Shown here: positions 17,139 to 27,063 of the stretch, in pieces
How the letters are laid out: each line of letters starts with the position of its first letter
Position numbering within the stretch: position 1 is the stretch's first letter
Origin: Photobacterium sp. JCM 19050
Lineage (GTDB): Bacteria; Pseudomonadota; Gammaproteobacteria; Enterobacterales; Vibrionaceae
DNA: 64,000 nucleotides
NCBI GenBank assembly: GCA_001310455.1
Contig: BAXG01000018.1
Span: forward strand, 1 to 64,000
Direction: 5' to 3'
Notes under the pieces: model-generated
The model's input: the letters and a program-made list of their open reading frames with translations, nothing else
What the model was told of the DNA's origin: nothing
Databases searched by the model: none
Program-made: the position numbers and the translations under genes

Positions 17139-18107
17139 ATGTCCCTGCTAAGCTACGAAGGCCTGTTTGTACTGACCGGCTTTATGATTGCGCTTGATCT
17201 TTACCAAACCCGAGGCGGCAAAATCACCGTCAAGAAAGCCGCGCTCTGGAGCGTATTCTGGGTAGTATTGGCGCTGATTTTCAATGCGTTCCTCTACTTC
17301 AACTGGTCCGCCATGGCACCGGACAGCAGCTACACCTCGCCGGCTGCGGCCACCGCATTCCTGACCGGTTATCTGCTTGAAAAATCACTGAGTGTCGACA
17401 ACCTGTTTGTCTTTGCCCTGTTGTTCAGCCAGTTTGCAGTCCCTGCACACCTGCGTCCGCGCGTCCTGACCTGGGGTGTGCTCGGTGCGCTTGTCCTGCG
17501 CGCCATTATGATTGGTGTGGGTGCGGAGCTTCTGGAAACCTTCCACTGGATCCTTTACGTTTTCGGCGGATTCCTGATTTACACAGGTTACAAACTGTGG
17601 AAAGAAGACGACGAAGAAGAATCTGTTAAGCCTGGCGAATCCATGCCGGAGCGACTGGTACGCAAACTGCTGCCAGTAACAGATGACTATCGTGATCACA
17701 AACTGCTGGTACGTGAAAACCACAAGTGGTTTGCAACACCGATGATGGTTGTCGTGGTTGTTATCGCCTGTACAGATGTGATGTTCGCACTGGATTCTAT
17801 CCCCGCTATCTTTGCCGTGACCAAAGAACCTTACCTGGTTCTGACTGCCAATATTTTTGCGCTGCTCGGTCTTCGCTCCCTGTACTTTGTACTGGAAGGC
17901 ATGCTGGACAGATTCTGCTACCTCCGTCCGGCTTTGGCATTCATCCTCAGCTTTATCGGTATCAAGATGCTGTTGTCACACACTGACTACGCCATCCCGA
18001 CCGTTATTTCACTTGGCGTTATTGTGACAACCATTACGGTTGCCATTACAGCATCGCTTTGGGTAACACGAAAAAAGCCGGCTGATATCGCGCACCAAAC
18101 CAAGTAA
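17139..18107 (+). CDS. alx: TerC family membrane protein Alx
   Basis: 322 residues, matching E. coli Alx (321), with nine or so membrane segments. The family's acidic membrane motifs are present: LEKSLSVDNLFVFALLF (residues about 80-96) and ACTDVMFALDSIPAIFAV, whose Asp residues probably carry metal. A charged cytoplasmic loop (WKEDDEEESVKPGES) sits mid-protein. Alx is linked to manganese export and alkaline response. I chose the start at 17139, with AAGGAG upstream, because earlier in-frame ATGs (17037) lie within the expression platform of the riboswitch. Confidence 0.85.
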   Translation: MSLLSYEGLFVLTGFMIALDLYQTRGGKITVKKAALWSVFWVVLALIFNAFLYFNWSAMAPDSSYTSPAAATAFLTGYLLEKSLSVDNLFVFALLFSQFAVPAHLRPRVLTWGVLGALVLRAIMIGVGAELLETFHWILYVFGGFLIYTGYKLWKEDDEEESVKPGESMPERLVRKLLPVTDDYRDHKLLVRENHKWFATPMMVVVVVIACTDVMFALDSIPAIFAVTKEPYLVLTANIFALLGLRSLYFVLEGMLDRFCYLRPALAFILSFIGIKMLLSHTDYAIPTVISLGVIVTTITVAITASLWVTRKKPADIAHQTK

Positions 18108-18114
18108 TACCCGA

Positions 18115-18142
18115 CAGCCCGGTTCGCCGGGCTGCTTTTTTG
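18115..18142 (+). terminator. Terminator after alx
   Basis: CAGCCCGG (18115-18122), loop TTCG, CCGGGCTG (18127-18134), then CTTTTTT. A textbook intrinsic terminator. Confidence 0.88.
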
Positions 18143-18217
18143 GACATATTTCCCGCAAACGAACCCTATTCGCTCCGCGAATACGAATTTCAGCTATACA
18201 TAGCCATTTCATATAAA

Positions 18218-18233
18218 TATGATTCGCGTCACA
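18218..18233. promoter_or_regulatory. Possible CRP site upstream of chemoreceptor
   Basis: TATGA-N6-TCACA differs from the CRP consensus TGTGA-N6-TCACA by one base. It lies 38 bases before the chemoreceptor start. A single weak match, so tentative. Confidence 0.3.
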
Positions 18234-18270
18234 TACGTTTTTCACAAGCATTCTAAGTAGGACGTAAATC

Positions 18271-19923
18271 ATGCCTCTTCGCAACCTGACCATCGGCAAA
18301 AAGCTGACTCTGGCTTTTTCCATTCTTGGTCTGATGTTGGTGTTCACCGGAATCTTTGCCCTTACCCAGTTTGGTCGGATGAATCACCAGGCATTGGATA
18401 TTACAGACAACATTCTTCCTAGCGTTAACACCGCCTACGCTATCCGTAACCAAATTACTGATTATCGCCGTTACGAACTTGGTTACTTCATTGTCCACAA
18501 AAACCCGGCTTTGGAAGCGCAATACCGTGGTGTGCTGAACAGTAAACCGGCTGAAATTCGTCAACTGTTCGACAACTATCACAAAGGATTGTATGACGCT
18601 CAGGAAACCGCCATTTTTAACAACGTGAAGCAGCTTTGGGGCCAATACCAAAACCTTCATATGCGCGTATTTAACTTGGTTGAACAGAACAGGTTTGACG
18701 ACGCAGAGGCATTATTCCTTCGCGAAGGGCCATCTCTGTTTACCAAGGTGGTTGCCTCAATTGAACAACTGGTAGCGATTAATCATGAGTTTTCGCTTGA
18801 AGGTCGCCAGATGGTTGAGAAGGTTTATTTCTCAGCCCGCTTGAACATTATCGGTTCCATGCTGGCAGGTCTGGCGCTGGTGATTATTTTTGCGACTGTC
18901 CTTACCCGTCAGATTCGCAATCCGCTTGCCATGCTGGTTGATCAGGCCCGTGCAATTGCCCAAGGCAAATTAGGTCGTGGCGTTCTGTGCGACTGGCTGG
19001 ATACCGGAAAAATTAACCATGACGAAACCGGACAGCTTGCAGATGCTATCCGCGATATGAAAAACGGCCTGAGCCAACTGGTAAATGAAATTTCCGGCTC
19101 TGTGGCACAGCTCAGTTCTGCAGTGGAAGAAGTCAGTGCCATTTCAGAGCAATCCGCACAGGGCATGATGCAGCAGCAGGGTGAAATCGCCCAGGTTGCG
19201 ACCGCCATGAACGAAATGCAGTCGACCTTGCAAGAAGTGGCTCGCAACACCACCGAAGCCGCCGGTGCTGCAAACCATGCGATGGATGCAGCGGGTCAGG
19301 GCACCGCTGTTGTGCAGGAAACAATTTCCAGCATCGACGAAGTGGCCTCTAAATTGGAAGATGCCTCTAATGTTGTTCAGCAACTTGAACAAGACAGCCA
19401 CAATATCAGCATGGTTCTGGATGTGATCCGCGGTATTGCCGACCAAACCAACCTTCTGGCATTGAATGCAGCCATTGAAGCGGCGCGCGCCGGCGAGCAG
19501 GGTCGTGGATTTGCAGTTGTTGCAGACGAGGTTCGCACTTTGGCTCAACGTACCCAGGCATCGACTGAAGAAATCAATAAGATGATTGAGTTGTTGCAGG
19601 CGCGTACCGCTGAAGCCGGTAACGCAATGCAAATCAGCCGCAGTCAGATGATGAGCTCTGTGGAACTGGCCAGCAAAGCCGGTGAGAGTATCGATCGCAT
19701 CAACGATGCGGTGAATATGATCACTGACATGAACAACCAGATTGCCAGCGCCACGGAAGAGCAAAACCTGGTTGCTGAAGAGCTGAACCGCAATGTCACC
19801 ACCATTCAGAGCGTATCGGAAGAAAACGCCCAGGGTACTCAGCACACCGCAACCACTTGCCATGACCTCAACCGACTGGCAACCGGGCTGTTGGAAGCCA
19901 CCCGTCGTTTCGACCTGAACTGA
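18271..19923 (+). CDS. Methyl-accepting chemotaxis protein
   Basis: 550 residues. TM1 is at about 12-33 and a periplasmic four-helix bundle (4HB_MCP type) at about 35-190. TM2 is near 195-213, followed by HAMP ([20 protein letters not shown]) and a long signalling coiled coil. The tip that binds CheA/CheW is at about 390-425 ([20 protein letters not shown] then [15 protein letters not shown]). There is no C-terminal CheR-tethering pentapeptide (ends RRFDLN). Ligand unknown. Single transcript, with a terminator after it and a possible CRP site before it. Confidence 0.88.
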   Translation: MPLRNLTIGKKLTLAFSILGLMLVFTGIFALTQFGRMNHQALDITDNILPSVNTAYAIRNQITDYRRYELGYFIVHKNPALEAQYRGVLNSKPAEIRQLFDNYHKGLYDAQETAIFNNVKQLWGQYQNLHMRVFNLVEQNRFDDAEALFLREGPSLFTKVVASIEQLVAINHEFSLEGRQMVEKVYFSARLNIIGSMLAGLALVIIFATVLTRQIRNPLAMLVDQARAIAQGKLGRGVLCDWLDTGKINHDETGQLADAIRDMKNGLSQLVNEISGSVAQLSSAVEEVSAISEQSAQGMMQQQGEIAQVATAMNEMQSTLQEVARNTTEAAGAANHAMDAAGQGTAVVQETISSIDEVASKLEDASNVVQQLEQDSHNISMVLDVIRGIADQTNLLALNAAIEAARAGEQGRGFAVVADEVRTLAQRTQASTEEINKMIELLQARTAEAGNAMQISRSQMMSSVELASKAGESIDRINDAVNMITDMNNQIASATEEQNLVAEELNRNVTTIQSVSEENAQGTQHTATTCHDLNRLATGLLEATRRFDLN

Positions 19924-19954
19924 TAGCAGTAACAGTCACTTCGCTACATGGAAT

Positions 19955-19982
19955 AAAGGGTGCGAATGCACCCTTTATTGTT
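19955..19982 (+). terminator. Terminator after chemoreceptor gene
   Basis: AAAGGGTGC pairs with GCACCCTTT around loop GAAT (19955-19977), followed by ATTGTTG. The T run is short, so it is of moderate strength. Confidence 0.55.
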
Positions 19983-20005
19983 GAAAGAGCTGAGAGCGCC
20001 TCCCT

Positions 20006-20590
20006 TTATGCCCGCAGGCGATGAACCAGATTCTGCTTTACACCGCACCAGTCGTATTTCGTAATACTGAAAATAACGGTATCCCGCAGCCTGCCATCCG
20101 GCATCACTTTGTGACAACGCAAAATGCCTTCTTCCTTGGCTCCTAACCGCAAAATCGCATTTCTGGACTTGTGGTTCAAAAAGTCAGTTCTGAATTCAAC
20201 CCTGTTAAGGTTCAGGGTTTCAAAAGCATGACTCAGCATCAGAAGCTTGGCTTCTGTGTTTACCGGAGATCGCTGGAACGACGCACCAATGAACGTATAG
20301 CCAATCTCGACGCCTTTATTGGCCCCGTCAGCGTTCACAAAGCGCGTAGCTCCCACTACCCTGCCACTGTCTTTATCGACAGTCACAAACGGCAAGCCGT
20401 CACCGGCATCAAAACGCGCAAGTGCATCGCGGATGTATCCCGCAATTTGATCCGGATGAGGTACAGAGGTGAAAAAAAGATTCCAAAGATCACCATCATT
20501 TACAACGTCAATTAAGGCGTTTTCATGAGCAGGTTTTAACGGCTCCAGCCGGACATATCGCCCTTCCAGGGTAACTTTTTCAAATGACAT
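20006..20590 (-). CDS. GNAT N-acetyltransferase, RimJ/RimL-like
   Basis: 194 residues with the layout of RimJ/RimL-type acetyltransferases: LEGRYVRLEPLKPAHENALI at the N-terminus, VVGATRFVNAD and IGYTFIGASFQRSPVNTEAK over the acetyl-CoA loop, and NRVEFRTDFLNHKSRNAILR with the conserved late motif. The target is unknown; close relatives act on protein N-termini or small amines. GGGAG precedes the start. A second, unrelated-looking GNAT gene follows upstream on the same strand, with a repeat between them. Confidence 0.8.
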   Translation of the reverse strand: MSFEKVTLEGRYVRLEPLKPAHENALIDVVNDGDLWNLFFTSVPHPDQIAGYIRDALARFDAGDGLPFVTVDKDSGRVVGATRFVNADGANKGVEIGYTFIGASFQRSPVNTEAKLLMLSHAFETLNLNRVEFRTDFLNHKSRNAILRLGAKEEGILRCHKVMPDGRLRDTVIFSITKYDWCGVKQNLVHRLRA

Positions 20591-20640
20591 GCGCTCCCTC
20601 GCTCTGTTTTCAGACCTGACTAAACCCTATCATTGCAGCG

Positions 20641-20680
20641 GGTATTAATGCCAATCTGACTCATTCCCTGATCATCGCTG
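20641..20680. repeat. Dispersed repeat module 2, copy
   Basis: The stretch from GGTATTAATGCCAATCTGAC to CATTCCCTGATCATCGCTG matches the module at about 34-69 and a third copy near 21263. It lies between the two GNAT genes and reaches the stop codon of the upstream one (20672). Confidence 0.5.
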
Positions 20681-21172
20681 AACTGGCTCATCACAATTAG
20701 TAGAAGGCGAACCCAAATCACTTTGGGCAAATCGGGTGAGGCCTGCGACGCATATAGATGAGGTGCCGGGTAGATTTGCTACAAAAAAACCGAATCGATG
20801 GTAAAGAGACTGCACCGGGTTTCCTTTTAGGTACGCCAGCTCGCAACTGTGGTTTTCTTGATTGAGGCGCTCACAAATCAGCGTTAATACGCGGGTCCCT
20901 ATTCCTGAACGCTGGAACTCCGGCAAGATATAAAACGAATTGAGGTAAACGCCACTTTCCCCGTATCGATAGCAAATTGTACCGACTTTGCCGGCATCAT
21001 TGGCTATCAGCCAAGGTTTGGAGAGCGCCCACTCCCTGGCCAGCAATCCGCGCTGGTATGTTTCATCCCACCCGAAATGCGGTTCAATGTATTTTCGCTC
21101 AGTCAGTGATTTCAGACTGAACACCCATTCAAAATCATATGCACATGCCAGCTTGAAGTGGATTGAATCCAT
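20672..21172 (-). CDS. GNAT family N-acetyltransferase
   Basis: 166 residues. The acetyl-CoA motif is VYLNSFYILPEFQRSGIGTR (Q/R-x-x-G-x-G), followed by LICERLNQENHSCELAYLKG and the closing LYHRFGFFV. The acceptor is unknown. I chose the ATG at 21172 (MDSIHFKLAC) with GGAGCG upstream; a frame 14 codons longer exists. The last dozen residues (STNCDEPVQR) are encoded inside the dispersed repeat, so the original C-terminus may have been altered by the repeat. Confidence 0.7.
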   Translation of the reverse strand: MDSIHFKLACAYDFEWVFSLKSLTERKYIEPHFGWDETYQRGLLAREWALSKPWLIANDAGKVGTICYRYGESGVYLNSFYILPEFQRSGIGTRVLTLICERLNQENHSCELAYLKGNPVQSLYHRFGFFVANLPGTSSICVAGLTRFAQSDLGSPSTNCDEPVQR

Positions 21173-21262
21173 ACTGTCGCTCCGGAATTGGGAGTCTCTC
21201 ATTGTATCGAGCACCTATTCCCACTCAACTAACGGCCAGTAGAAGAGTGCGCAAAATCATAT

Positions 21263-21300
21263 ATTTATACCTATAAGACTAATTCCTTGATCATTCTCAC
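21263..21300. repeat. Dispersed repeat module 2, copy
   Basis: Diverged copy of the module seen at 38-65 and 20641-20675 (shared core AATTCCTTGATCA). It is upstream of the second GNAT gene, so this gene is flanked by two copies in the same orientation. Confidence 0.45.
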
Positions 21301-21385
21301 TGGTCGAAATCATCTCAGACCAAATAATTAATCCAGTTGGTATTATGGCGCCGTTTCATGTTTTAGCGTCTCGCTTTTTCCGGGT

Positions 21386-21412
21386 ACAAAAAAGGGGCTG
21401 AAGCCCCTTTCG
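21386..21412 (-). terminator. Terminator of fumarate hydratase
   Basis: AAAGGGGCT pairs with AGCCCCTTT (21391-21410), with TTTTTTGT following on the minus strand. It is 21 bases past the fumarase stop codon. Confidence 0.82.
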
Positions 21413-21432
21413 TAGATTACTTATCGCCGGAA

Positions 21433-22947
21433 TCAGCCTTCCATTTCAGCGATTTTCACTTTCCAGGTATCCGGGCCCATCTGGTGGGCGTTATCACCAT
21501 TTGAGTCAACAGCAACGGTTACCGGCATATCTTCTACGTCAAATTCGTAGATGGCTTCCATACCCAGGTCTTCAAATGCGACCACGCGAGCTTGTTTGAT
21601 TGCTTTAGCGACCAGGTATGCCGCACCGCCAACCGCCATCAGGTAAACCGCTTTGTGTTTCTTGATAGATTCAATGGCAGCAGGACCACGCTCTGCTTTA
21701 CCAATCATACCGATAAGGCCAGTCTCACCGAGCATCATGTCAGTGAATTTATCCATACGGGTTGATGTAGTCGGGCCAGCAGGGCCAACAACTTCATCAC
21801 CCACTGCATCAACCGGACCAACGTAGTAAATGAAGCGGTTGGTGAAGTCGACGCCTTCCGGCATACCTTCACCGTTCCTGAGCATGTCCTGAATACGCTT
21901 GTGGGCAGCATCGCGGCCAGTCAGGATTTTACCGCTAAGCAACACGGTCTCACCGGTTTTCCATTCCTGAATGGACTCCGGAGTCACATCGTTAACGTTT
22001 ACACGACGAACATTTTCACCCACTTCCCAGGTAACTTCTGGCCAGTCTTCGAGTTTCGGTGGCTGAAGGTCGGCTGCACCGCTGCCATCAAGGGTAAAGT
22101 GAACGTGGCGGGTTGCTGCACAGTTTGGAATCATACAAACCGGCTTGGACGCTGCATGAGTGGGTGCTGTTTTGATTTTTACATCTACGACGGTTGTCAG
22201 GCCACCAAGGCCCTGAGCACCGATACCCAGCTTATTTACCCGGTTGAAAATATCCAGGCGCAGTTCTTCTTCTGAATTTTGCGGGCCGCGATCAATCAGT
22301 TCCTGGATATCAACAGGCTCCATCAGGGATTCTTTGGCCAATACAGCTGCTTTTTCAGCGGTACCACCAATACCAATACCCAGCATACCCGGTGGACACC
22401 AGCCGGCACCCATCGCAGGCAGTGTCTTAACGACCCACTCGGCAACATCATCAGAAGGGTTCAGCATAACCATCTTGGTCTTGTTCTCTGAACCGCCCCC
22501 TTTTGCAGCGAGCATAAATTCCACTTTGTCGCCCGGTACCATTTCAACGTGTACGACAGCAGGTGTGTTGTCTTTAGTGTTTTTACGGCTGCCTGCCGGG
22601 TCAGCAACAACAGATGCACGAAGCGGGTTATCCGGGTTGTTGTATGCTCGGCGGACACCTTCATCAACCATCTGCTGAACAGTAAGATCTGATTCCCACT
22701 GTACATTCATGCCGATTTTAACAAAGCAGGTCACGATGCCGGTATCCTGGCAGATAGGACGTTTTCCTTCTGCGGACATACGGCTGTTGATCAGAATTTG
22801 CGCAATGGCGTCTTTTGCCGCCTGGCTCTGTTCTTTTTCGTATGCCTTTTCAAGGGCCTGGACAAAATCTAGAGGGTGGTAGTAGGAGATGAACTGAAGC
22901 GCGTCAGCGACGCTGTTGATTACATCATCTTTACGAATGACGGTCAT
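21433..22947 (-). CDS. Fumarate hydratase, class I (iron-sulfur)
   Basis: 504 residues, a class I two-domain fumarase (FumA/FumB/TtdAB fold), converting fumarate to malate in the TCA cycle. Conserved blocks: GKRPICQDTGIVTCFVKIG near residue 60 (first cluster cysteine), GMLGIGIGGTAEK, PVCMIPNCAATRHVHFTLDG, and the C-terminal half with GPAGPTTSTRMDKFT and GMIGKAERG. The cysteines fit a labile [4Fe-4S] site. AGAGG before the ATG at 22947 sets the start; the frame is open 26 codons upstream without a signal. The intergenic region to the divergent pabB (360 bases) holds both promoters. Confidence 0.88.
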   Translation of the reverse strand: MTVIRKDDVINSVADALQFISYYHPLDFVQALEKAYEKEQSQAAKDAIAQILINSRMSAEGKRPICQDTGIVTCFVKIGMNVQWESDLTVQQMVDEGVRRAYNNPDNPLRASVVADPAGSRKNTKDNTPAVVHVEMVPGDKVEFMLAAKGGGSENKTKMVMLNPSDDVAEWVVKTLPAMGAGWCPPGMLGIGIGGTAEKAAVLAKESLMEPVDIQELIDRGPQNSEEELRLDIFNRVNKLGIGAQGLGGLTTVVDVKIKTAPTHAASKPVCMIPNCAATRHVHFTLDGSGAADLQPPKLEDWPEVTWEVGENVRRVNVNDVTPESIQEWKTGETVLLSGKILTGRDAAHKRIQDMLRNGEGMPEGVDFTNRFIYYVGPVDAVGDEVVGPAGPTTSTRMDKFTDMMLGETGLIGMIGKAERGPAAIESIKKHKAVYLMAVGGAAYLVAKAIKQARVVAFEDLGMEAIYEFDVEDMPVTVAVDSNGDNAHQMGPDTWKVKIAEMEG

Positions 22948-23307
22948 ATTTGCCTCTTTATAGTTATCTTTCCGTGGCGCCCTGTGACAGGGTGCTTCCA
23001 GTGTGTAGCTAATTCGGTTTCTCACAAATTGCTTTTAACTGCCACATCAGAAGAAAATTCCGGTGTAGCAATAGATCCATTACTCGCTACCTGTTCATTT
23101 TCCGACAATTCAGCCTGTTACGGTAAACGTAAAACAAAGTTTCCACGTTAAATATTGCTGGCCCGAACGACAATTGGTCACGTATTGTACGCCGTAAGTC
23201 ATACTGCTTGTGGCGCATCGGGAGAACAGGTACACACGCGTCTTCTTTATGATACTCTTAGCGCCCTCATGTCGCTATGAGACACATCAAAAACGAACAC
23301 AAAAGAG

Positions 23308-24682
23308 ATGATGACCGGGAACCCAAACACTTCTATATCGCTGACAACGTTGCCGTACTCCCCAGATGCAGTTCCTGCAATGTTCAGCCGTATTTCTCAC
23401 TTGCCTTGGGCGATGTTGTTGCAATCGGCTTCCGCCGCCCATCCCGATAATCGCTTCGATATTCTTGTTGCCGATCCCGTAGCAACAATAGTATTTGATG
23501 GGAAACTCAATCATCTCTCTGCAAAGACCGGTGAAGCCCATACTGAACCCGGCGATCCCTTTGCCTTTCTCTGTCGGGCACAAGAACGCCTTTTACCGCC
23601 ATTGAAGGCCATTGCCGATCTGCCATTTATTGGTGGTGCACTGGGTTATTTCTCTTACGACCTGGGCAGAACTGTTGAACACCTTCCTTCAATCGCCAGC
23701 AATGATATCGGTATCCCCGGTATGTCCGTCGGGCTTTACAACTGGGCACTGATTGCCGATCACCAAAAAAAACGGTCACGCTTATCCAACCCGAAACGGA
23801 TGACCGTCTTTCGTGGCTAAACAGTGGTGAAAAGCGAGAAAGTCCATCATTTGAATTGGCATCCGGCTGGACGTCAAACCTCACCAAAGAGGACTACTTC
23901 ACCCGGTTTGAAAAGGTGCAGGACTATCTTCTTGCAGGGGATTGTTACCAAATAAACCTCGCCCAACGCTTCAGCGCATCATATTCCGGGGATGAGTGGG
24001 ATGCGTACAGGCGGCTTGCCAATCAAAACGGTGCGCCTTTTTCAGCGTTCGTCCGGTTACCGGATGCAGCGGTGCTGTCTGTGTCCCCTGAGCGTTTTCT
24101 TCAACTAAAAGGGCGGGAAATTGAAACCAAGCCGATCAAAGGTACCCGTCCACGCTCCCGGAATGTAAATCAGGATGCACAGAACGCCGACGATCTTCGT
24201 CATGCGGAGAAAGATCGCGCTGAAAACCTGATGATTGTCGATCTGCTGCGAAATGATATTGGACGTGTAGCATCGCCGGGCTCAGTCTCTGTGCCGGCTC
24301 TTTTTGAAATTGAAAGCTTCCCGGCAGTCCACCATTTAGTCAGCACGGTAAAAGGAAAGCTTGCTGAACAATATTCCGCCTGTGACCTGCTGCGAGCATG
24401 CTTTCCCGGAGGTTCAATTACCGGTGCGCCGAAAGTCCGGGCAATGGAAATTATTGAAGAACTTGAACCACATCGCCGAAGTGTCTATTGCGGAAGCATT
24501 GGCTATATCAGCCGATGTGGTACGATGGACACAAGTATCACAATCCGCACACAAGTCTGTCACAACGGAAAGATATTCTCCTGGGCAGGTGGTGGCTGGT
24601 AGCAGACAGCCAACCGGATGCGGAATATCAGGAAACCCTGGACAAGGTCAGCCGTATATTGCCGGTTCTTAGCAGGGAGTAG
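23308..24682 (+). CDS. pabB: Aminodeoxychorismate synthase component I (two frameshifts)
   Basis: Joined product about 458 residues, the usual size of PabB, which makes 4-amino-4-deoxychorismate for folate synthesis. Visible motifs are GALGYFSYDLGR near residue 113, the chorismate-binding core (LSVSPERFLQ, PIKGTRPR, MIVDLLRNDIGRV, FPGGSITGAPKVRAMEIIEE, then YCGSIGYIS) and the WAGGG end. The first break is in an eight-A run at 23765-23772; nine A restore the frame. The second is at GGTGGCTGGTA near 24595, where one missing base hides the tail VADSQPDAEYQETLDKV. Both look like sequencing deletions. nudL follows closely. Confidence 0.82.
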
Positions 24683-24707
24683 CAAAAAATAACGTCAAAG
24701 AGGACAC

Positions 24708-25420
24708 ATGCCGCCGGAAGCCACTAACATCCTGTTATCCAACACGCTATCAAATGATGTGTCCTCTCTGTCACAAACAATGCTCCCTGGCGAAAAATCT
24801 CCTGTTTCCTCTTCCAACCCTGTCGACCTGGCATGGTTGCGCACTCGCTTCTCTCTCTCCCTTCCTATCAATACGGGCAATGGCTGGACAGGCTGACATC
24901 TGGGAAACAGACTCGAACCTTCAAAAATGCGGCGGTGTTGGTTGCGCTCGTAGAAAGAGATGAGGGTCTTCATGTGGTTCTTACCCGCAGGGCAAAGCAC
25001 CTCAAACACCACCCAGGCCAAATCAGCTTTCCCGGAGGACGGGCAGAGGATTCCGACATTGACCTGATAGACACGGCAAGGCGGGAAATGTTGGAAGAAG
25101 TCGGCATCTCCTGTTTACGTGAAAACGTCATTGGATGTTTACCCCCGCTTCCCACCATCAGCGGGTTTAATGTCACACCGGTTATTGCTTTTATTTCAGA
25201 CACCAAGGACGCCAAGTTAGACAAAGGTGAAGTCGACAGCATGTTTGAATATCCACTGGTTCACCTTTTGCACACAGATGCTGTAAAAACCATTTCTGTA
25301 TACAGAAATGGGGAATACCACCCAGTTTATGCCATTCCCTATGCTTCAAATCTCATTTGGGGTACAACAGCAATGATTTTCCGCGCAATGAAAATCCAGA
25401 TTTCAGGCCATTCTTACTGA
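24708..25420 (+). CDS. nudL: CoA pyrophosphatase, Nudix family NudL (N-terminal frameshift likely)
   Basis: The Nudix box is clear: GGRAEDSDIDLIDTARREML then EEVGI, preceded by the UPF0035 signature LKHHPGQISFPGG. NudL-type enzymes cleave CoA and its derivatives to phosphopantetheine and 3',5'-ADP. The main frame can start at 24833. However, the preceding frame (from 24708) encodes DLAWLRTRFSLSLP, which looks like the family's N-terminal helix and joins smoothly to SYQYGQWLDRL if one base is restored in the CT-rich run near 24850-24872. I therefore annotate from 24708, with GAGG upstream; the true start may be 24780. It follows pabB, as in many gammaproteobacteria. Confidence 0.75.
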
Positions 25421-25515
25421 CTTTTTTACCGTTTTCTTCTTCCTGACAAAAGAATTTATTCAAACGCCCATTTATTCACCTCATTTCTATCAATTCATGC
25501 TGGTCAGCCCCACCA

Positions 25516-25535
25516 TTTGTGATTAAAATCACGAT
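25516..25535. promoter_or_regulatory. CRP-binding site upstream of sdaC
   Basis: TGTGA-TTAAAA-TCACG (25518-25533) matches the CRP consensus at nine of ten conserved positions and is AT-rich around. It lies 119 bases before sdaC. Serine transport and catabolism are catabolite-controlled in relatives, so activation by cAMP-CRP is a reasonable inference. Confidence 0.65.
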
Positions 25536-25651
25536 TATATGTACTACAATTTCTTTCTGTTACATAACACGATCTATATCACCGTATAAAATATTAAAAT
25601 AACCAAAATTACGGCCGTTCCTGTTTCCCATAAGACTATAGGTAGTTAATA

Positions 25652-26923
25652 ATGCAAAATAGTGCCGCTAAATCAGCAACTCATGCTGCAGCGAGCCGCA
25701 AGTGGTCTGCGCAAGACACCACGTGGATGCTCTCCCTGTTCGGTACCGCAGTAGGTGCAGGCATCTTGTTCCTTCCAATTAATGCCGGCCTGAACGGTTT
25801 TTGGCCTCTGGTTATCATGGCAGCATTGGTTGGACCAATGACTTACCTTGCTCACCGTGGCCTGGCACGTTTTGTACTTTCATCCTCTAAGCCGGGAAGT
25901 GACATCACTGAAGTAGTTGAAGAACACTTCGGTAAAACAGCGGGTAAGCTGATCACCCTGCTCTACTTCTTTGCGATTTACCCAATTGTTCTGATTTACG
26001 GCGTTGGTATTACCAACACTGTTGATTCTTTCATGGTTAACCAACTGGGTATGGAATCTATTCCACGCGGTATTCTTTCTATCGTTCTCATTCTGGGCAT
26101 GATGTCTGTCATGCTGGCCGGTGAGAAACTGATGCTGAAAGTCACCCAGTTCCTGGTATACCCACTGGTTGGTATCCTGCTGTTCATGTCGCTGTACCTG
26201 ATTCCTGACTGGAACACATCAGCGCTGAGCCAGGTTCCTTCGGTAAGCGATTTCGCAATCACTATCTGGATCTCTATCCCGGTTCTCGTATTCGCGTTTA
26301 ACCACAGCCCGGCAATTTCTGCATTCTCTATGGCACAGGTTCGTGACCATGGTGAACACGCTGAAGAAAAAGCAAACAAGATTCTGGCTCGCACCGCAAT
26401 GATGCTGCTGGGCTTCGTTATGCTGTTCGTATTCTCATGTGTATTGAGCCTGACGCCTGCGGACCTGCAAGCCGCCAAGAACGAGAACATTGCTGTTCTG
26501 TCTTACCTGGCTAACAAGCACGAGAGCCCATTCATCTCTTACCTGGGTCCATTCGTAGCCTTCGTTGCTATCGTGTCTTCTTTCTTTGGCCACTACCTCG
26601 GTGCTCGTGAAGGTCTGAATGGCCTTATCATCAAGCACAAGCGCAGCCGTGGTCAGGAAATCAACATGAAGAAGATTGACGCCTTTACTGTGGTGTTCAT
26701 GATTCTGACCCTGTGGATTGTCTCCACTATCAACCCAAGCATCCTGGGTATGATCGAATCACTGGGTGGTCCTATTATCGCAACCATCCTGTTCATCATG
26801 CCGATGTACGCTATTAAGAAAGTTCCTGCTCTGAAGAAGTACGACGGCCGCATCAGCAACGTGTTCGTTACTGTAATGGGTCTGGTAGCAATTTCTGCCA
26901 TCCTTTACGGTTTGTTCTTCTGA
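25652..26923 (+). CDS. sdaC: Serine/proton symporter SdaC-like (HAAAP family)
   Basis: 423 residues, about eleven membrane segments. The family signature begins [20 protein letters not shown] near residue 22. Also visible are [35 protein letters not shown] and [14 protein letters not shown]. It belongs to the hydroxy/aromatic amino acid permeases. Specificity for L-serine is supported by the serine dehydratase gene downstream, the classical sdaC-sdaA pairing. A CRP-like site lies upstream, and a hairpin in the gap to sdaA may reduce read-through. Confidence 0.87.
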   Translation: MQNSAAKSATHAAASRKWSAQDTTWMLSLFGTAVGAGILFLPINAGLNGFWPLVIMAALVGPMTYLAHRGLARFVLSSSKPGSDITEVVEEHFGKTAGKLITLLYFFAIYPIVLIYGVGITNTVDSFMVNQLGMESIPRGILSIVLILGMMSVMLAGEKLMLKVTQFLVYPLVGILLFMSLYLIPDWNTSALSQVPSVSDFAITIWISIPVLVFAFNHSPAISAFSMAQVRDHGEHAEEKANKILARTAMMLLGFVMLFVFSCVLSLTPADLQAAKNENIAVLSYLANKHESPFISYLGPFVAFVAIVSSFFGHYLGAREGLNGLIIKHKRSRGQEINMKKIDAFTVVFMILTLWIVSTINPSILGMIESLGGPIIATILFIMPMYAIKKVPALKKYDGRISNVFVTVMGLVAISAILYGLFF

Positions 26924-26946
26924 TTTTTCAGGTAAAATCCTCATCA

Positions 26947-26979
26947 TAAAGAGCGGGGAGTATGTCCCTGCTCTTTTGT
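26947..26979 (+). terminator. Hairpin between sdaC and sdaA
   Basis: AAAGAGCGGGGA pairs with TCCCTGCTCTTTT around 26948-26976, followed by GTCTTTC. It could terminate sdaC transcripts or attenuate read-through into sdaA. Confidence 0.6.
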
Positions 26980-27063
26980 CTTTCGATCACCAGGGATGGG
27001 TGAAACCCAAACGCATTCTAACGATGCCGGGCAAAAATCCGGGTATCAAACAAGGTGACACCT

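Noticed and set aside
19144-19863. 239-codon frame antisense to the first chemoreceptor
   Set aside because: Mirror frame of a conserved signalling domain; similar long antisense frames appear opposite the second receptor (50611-51264), as expected from codon usage.
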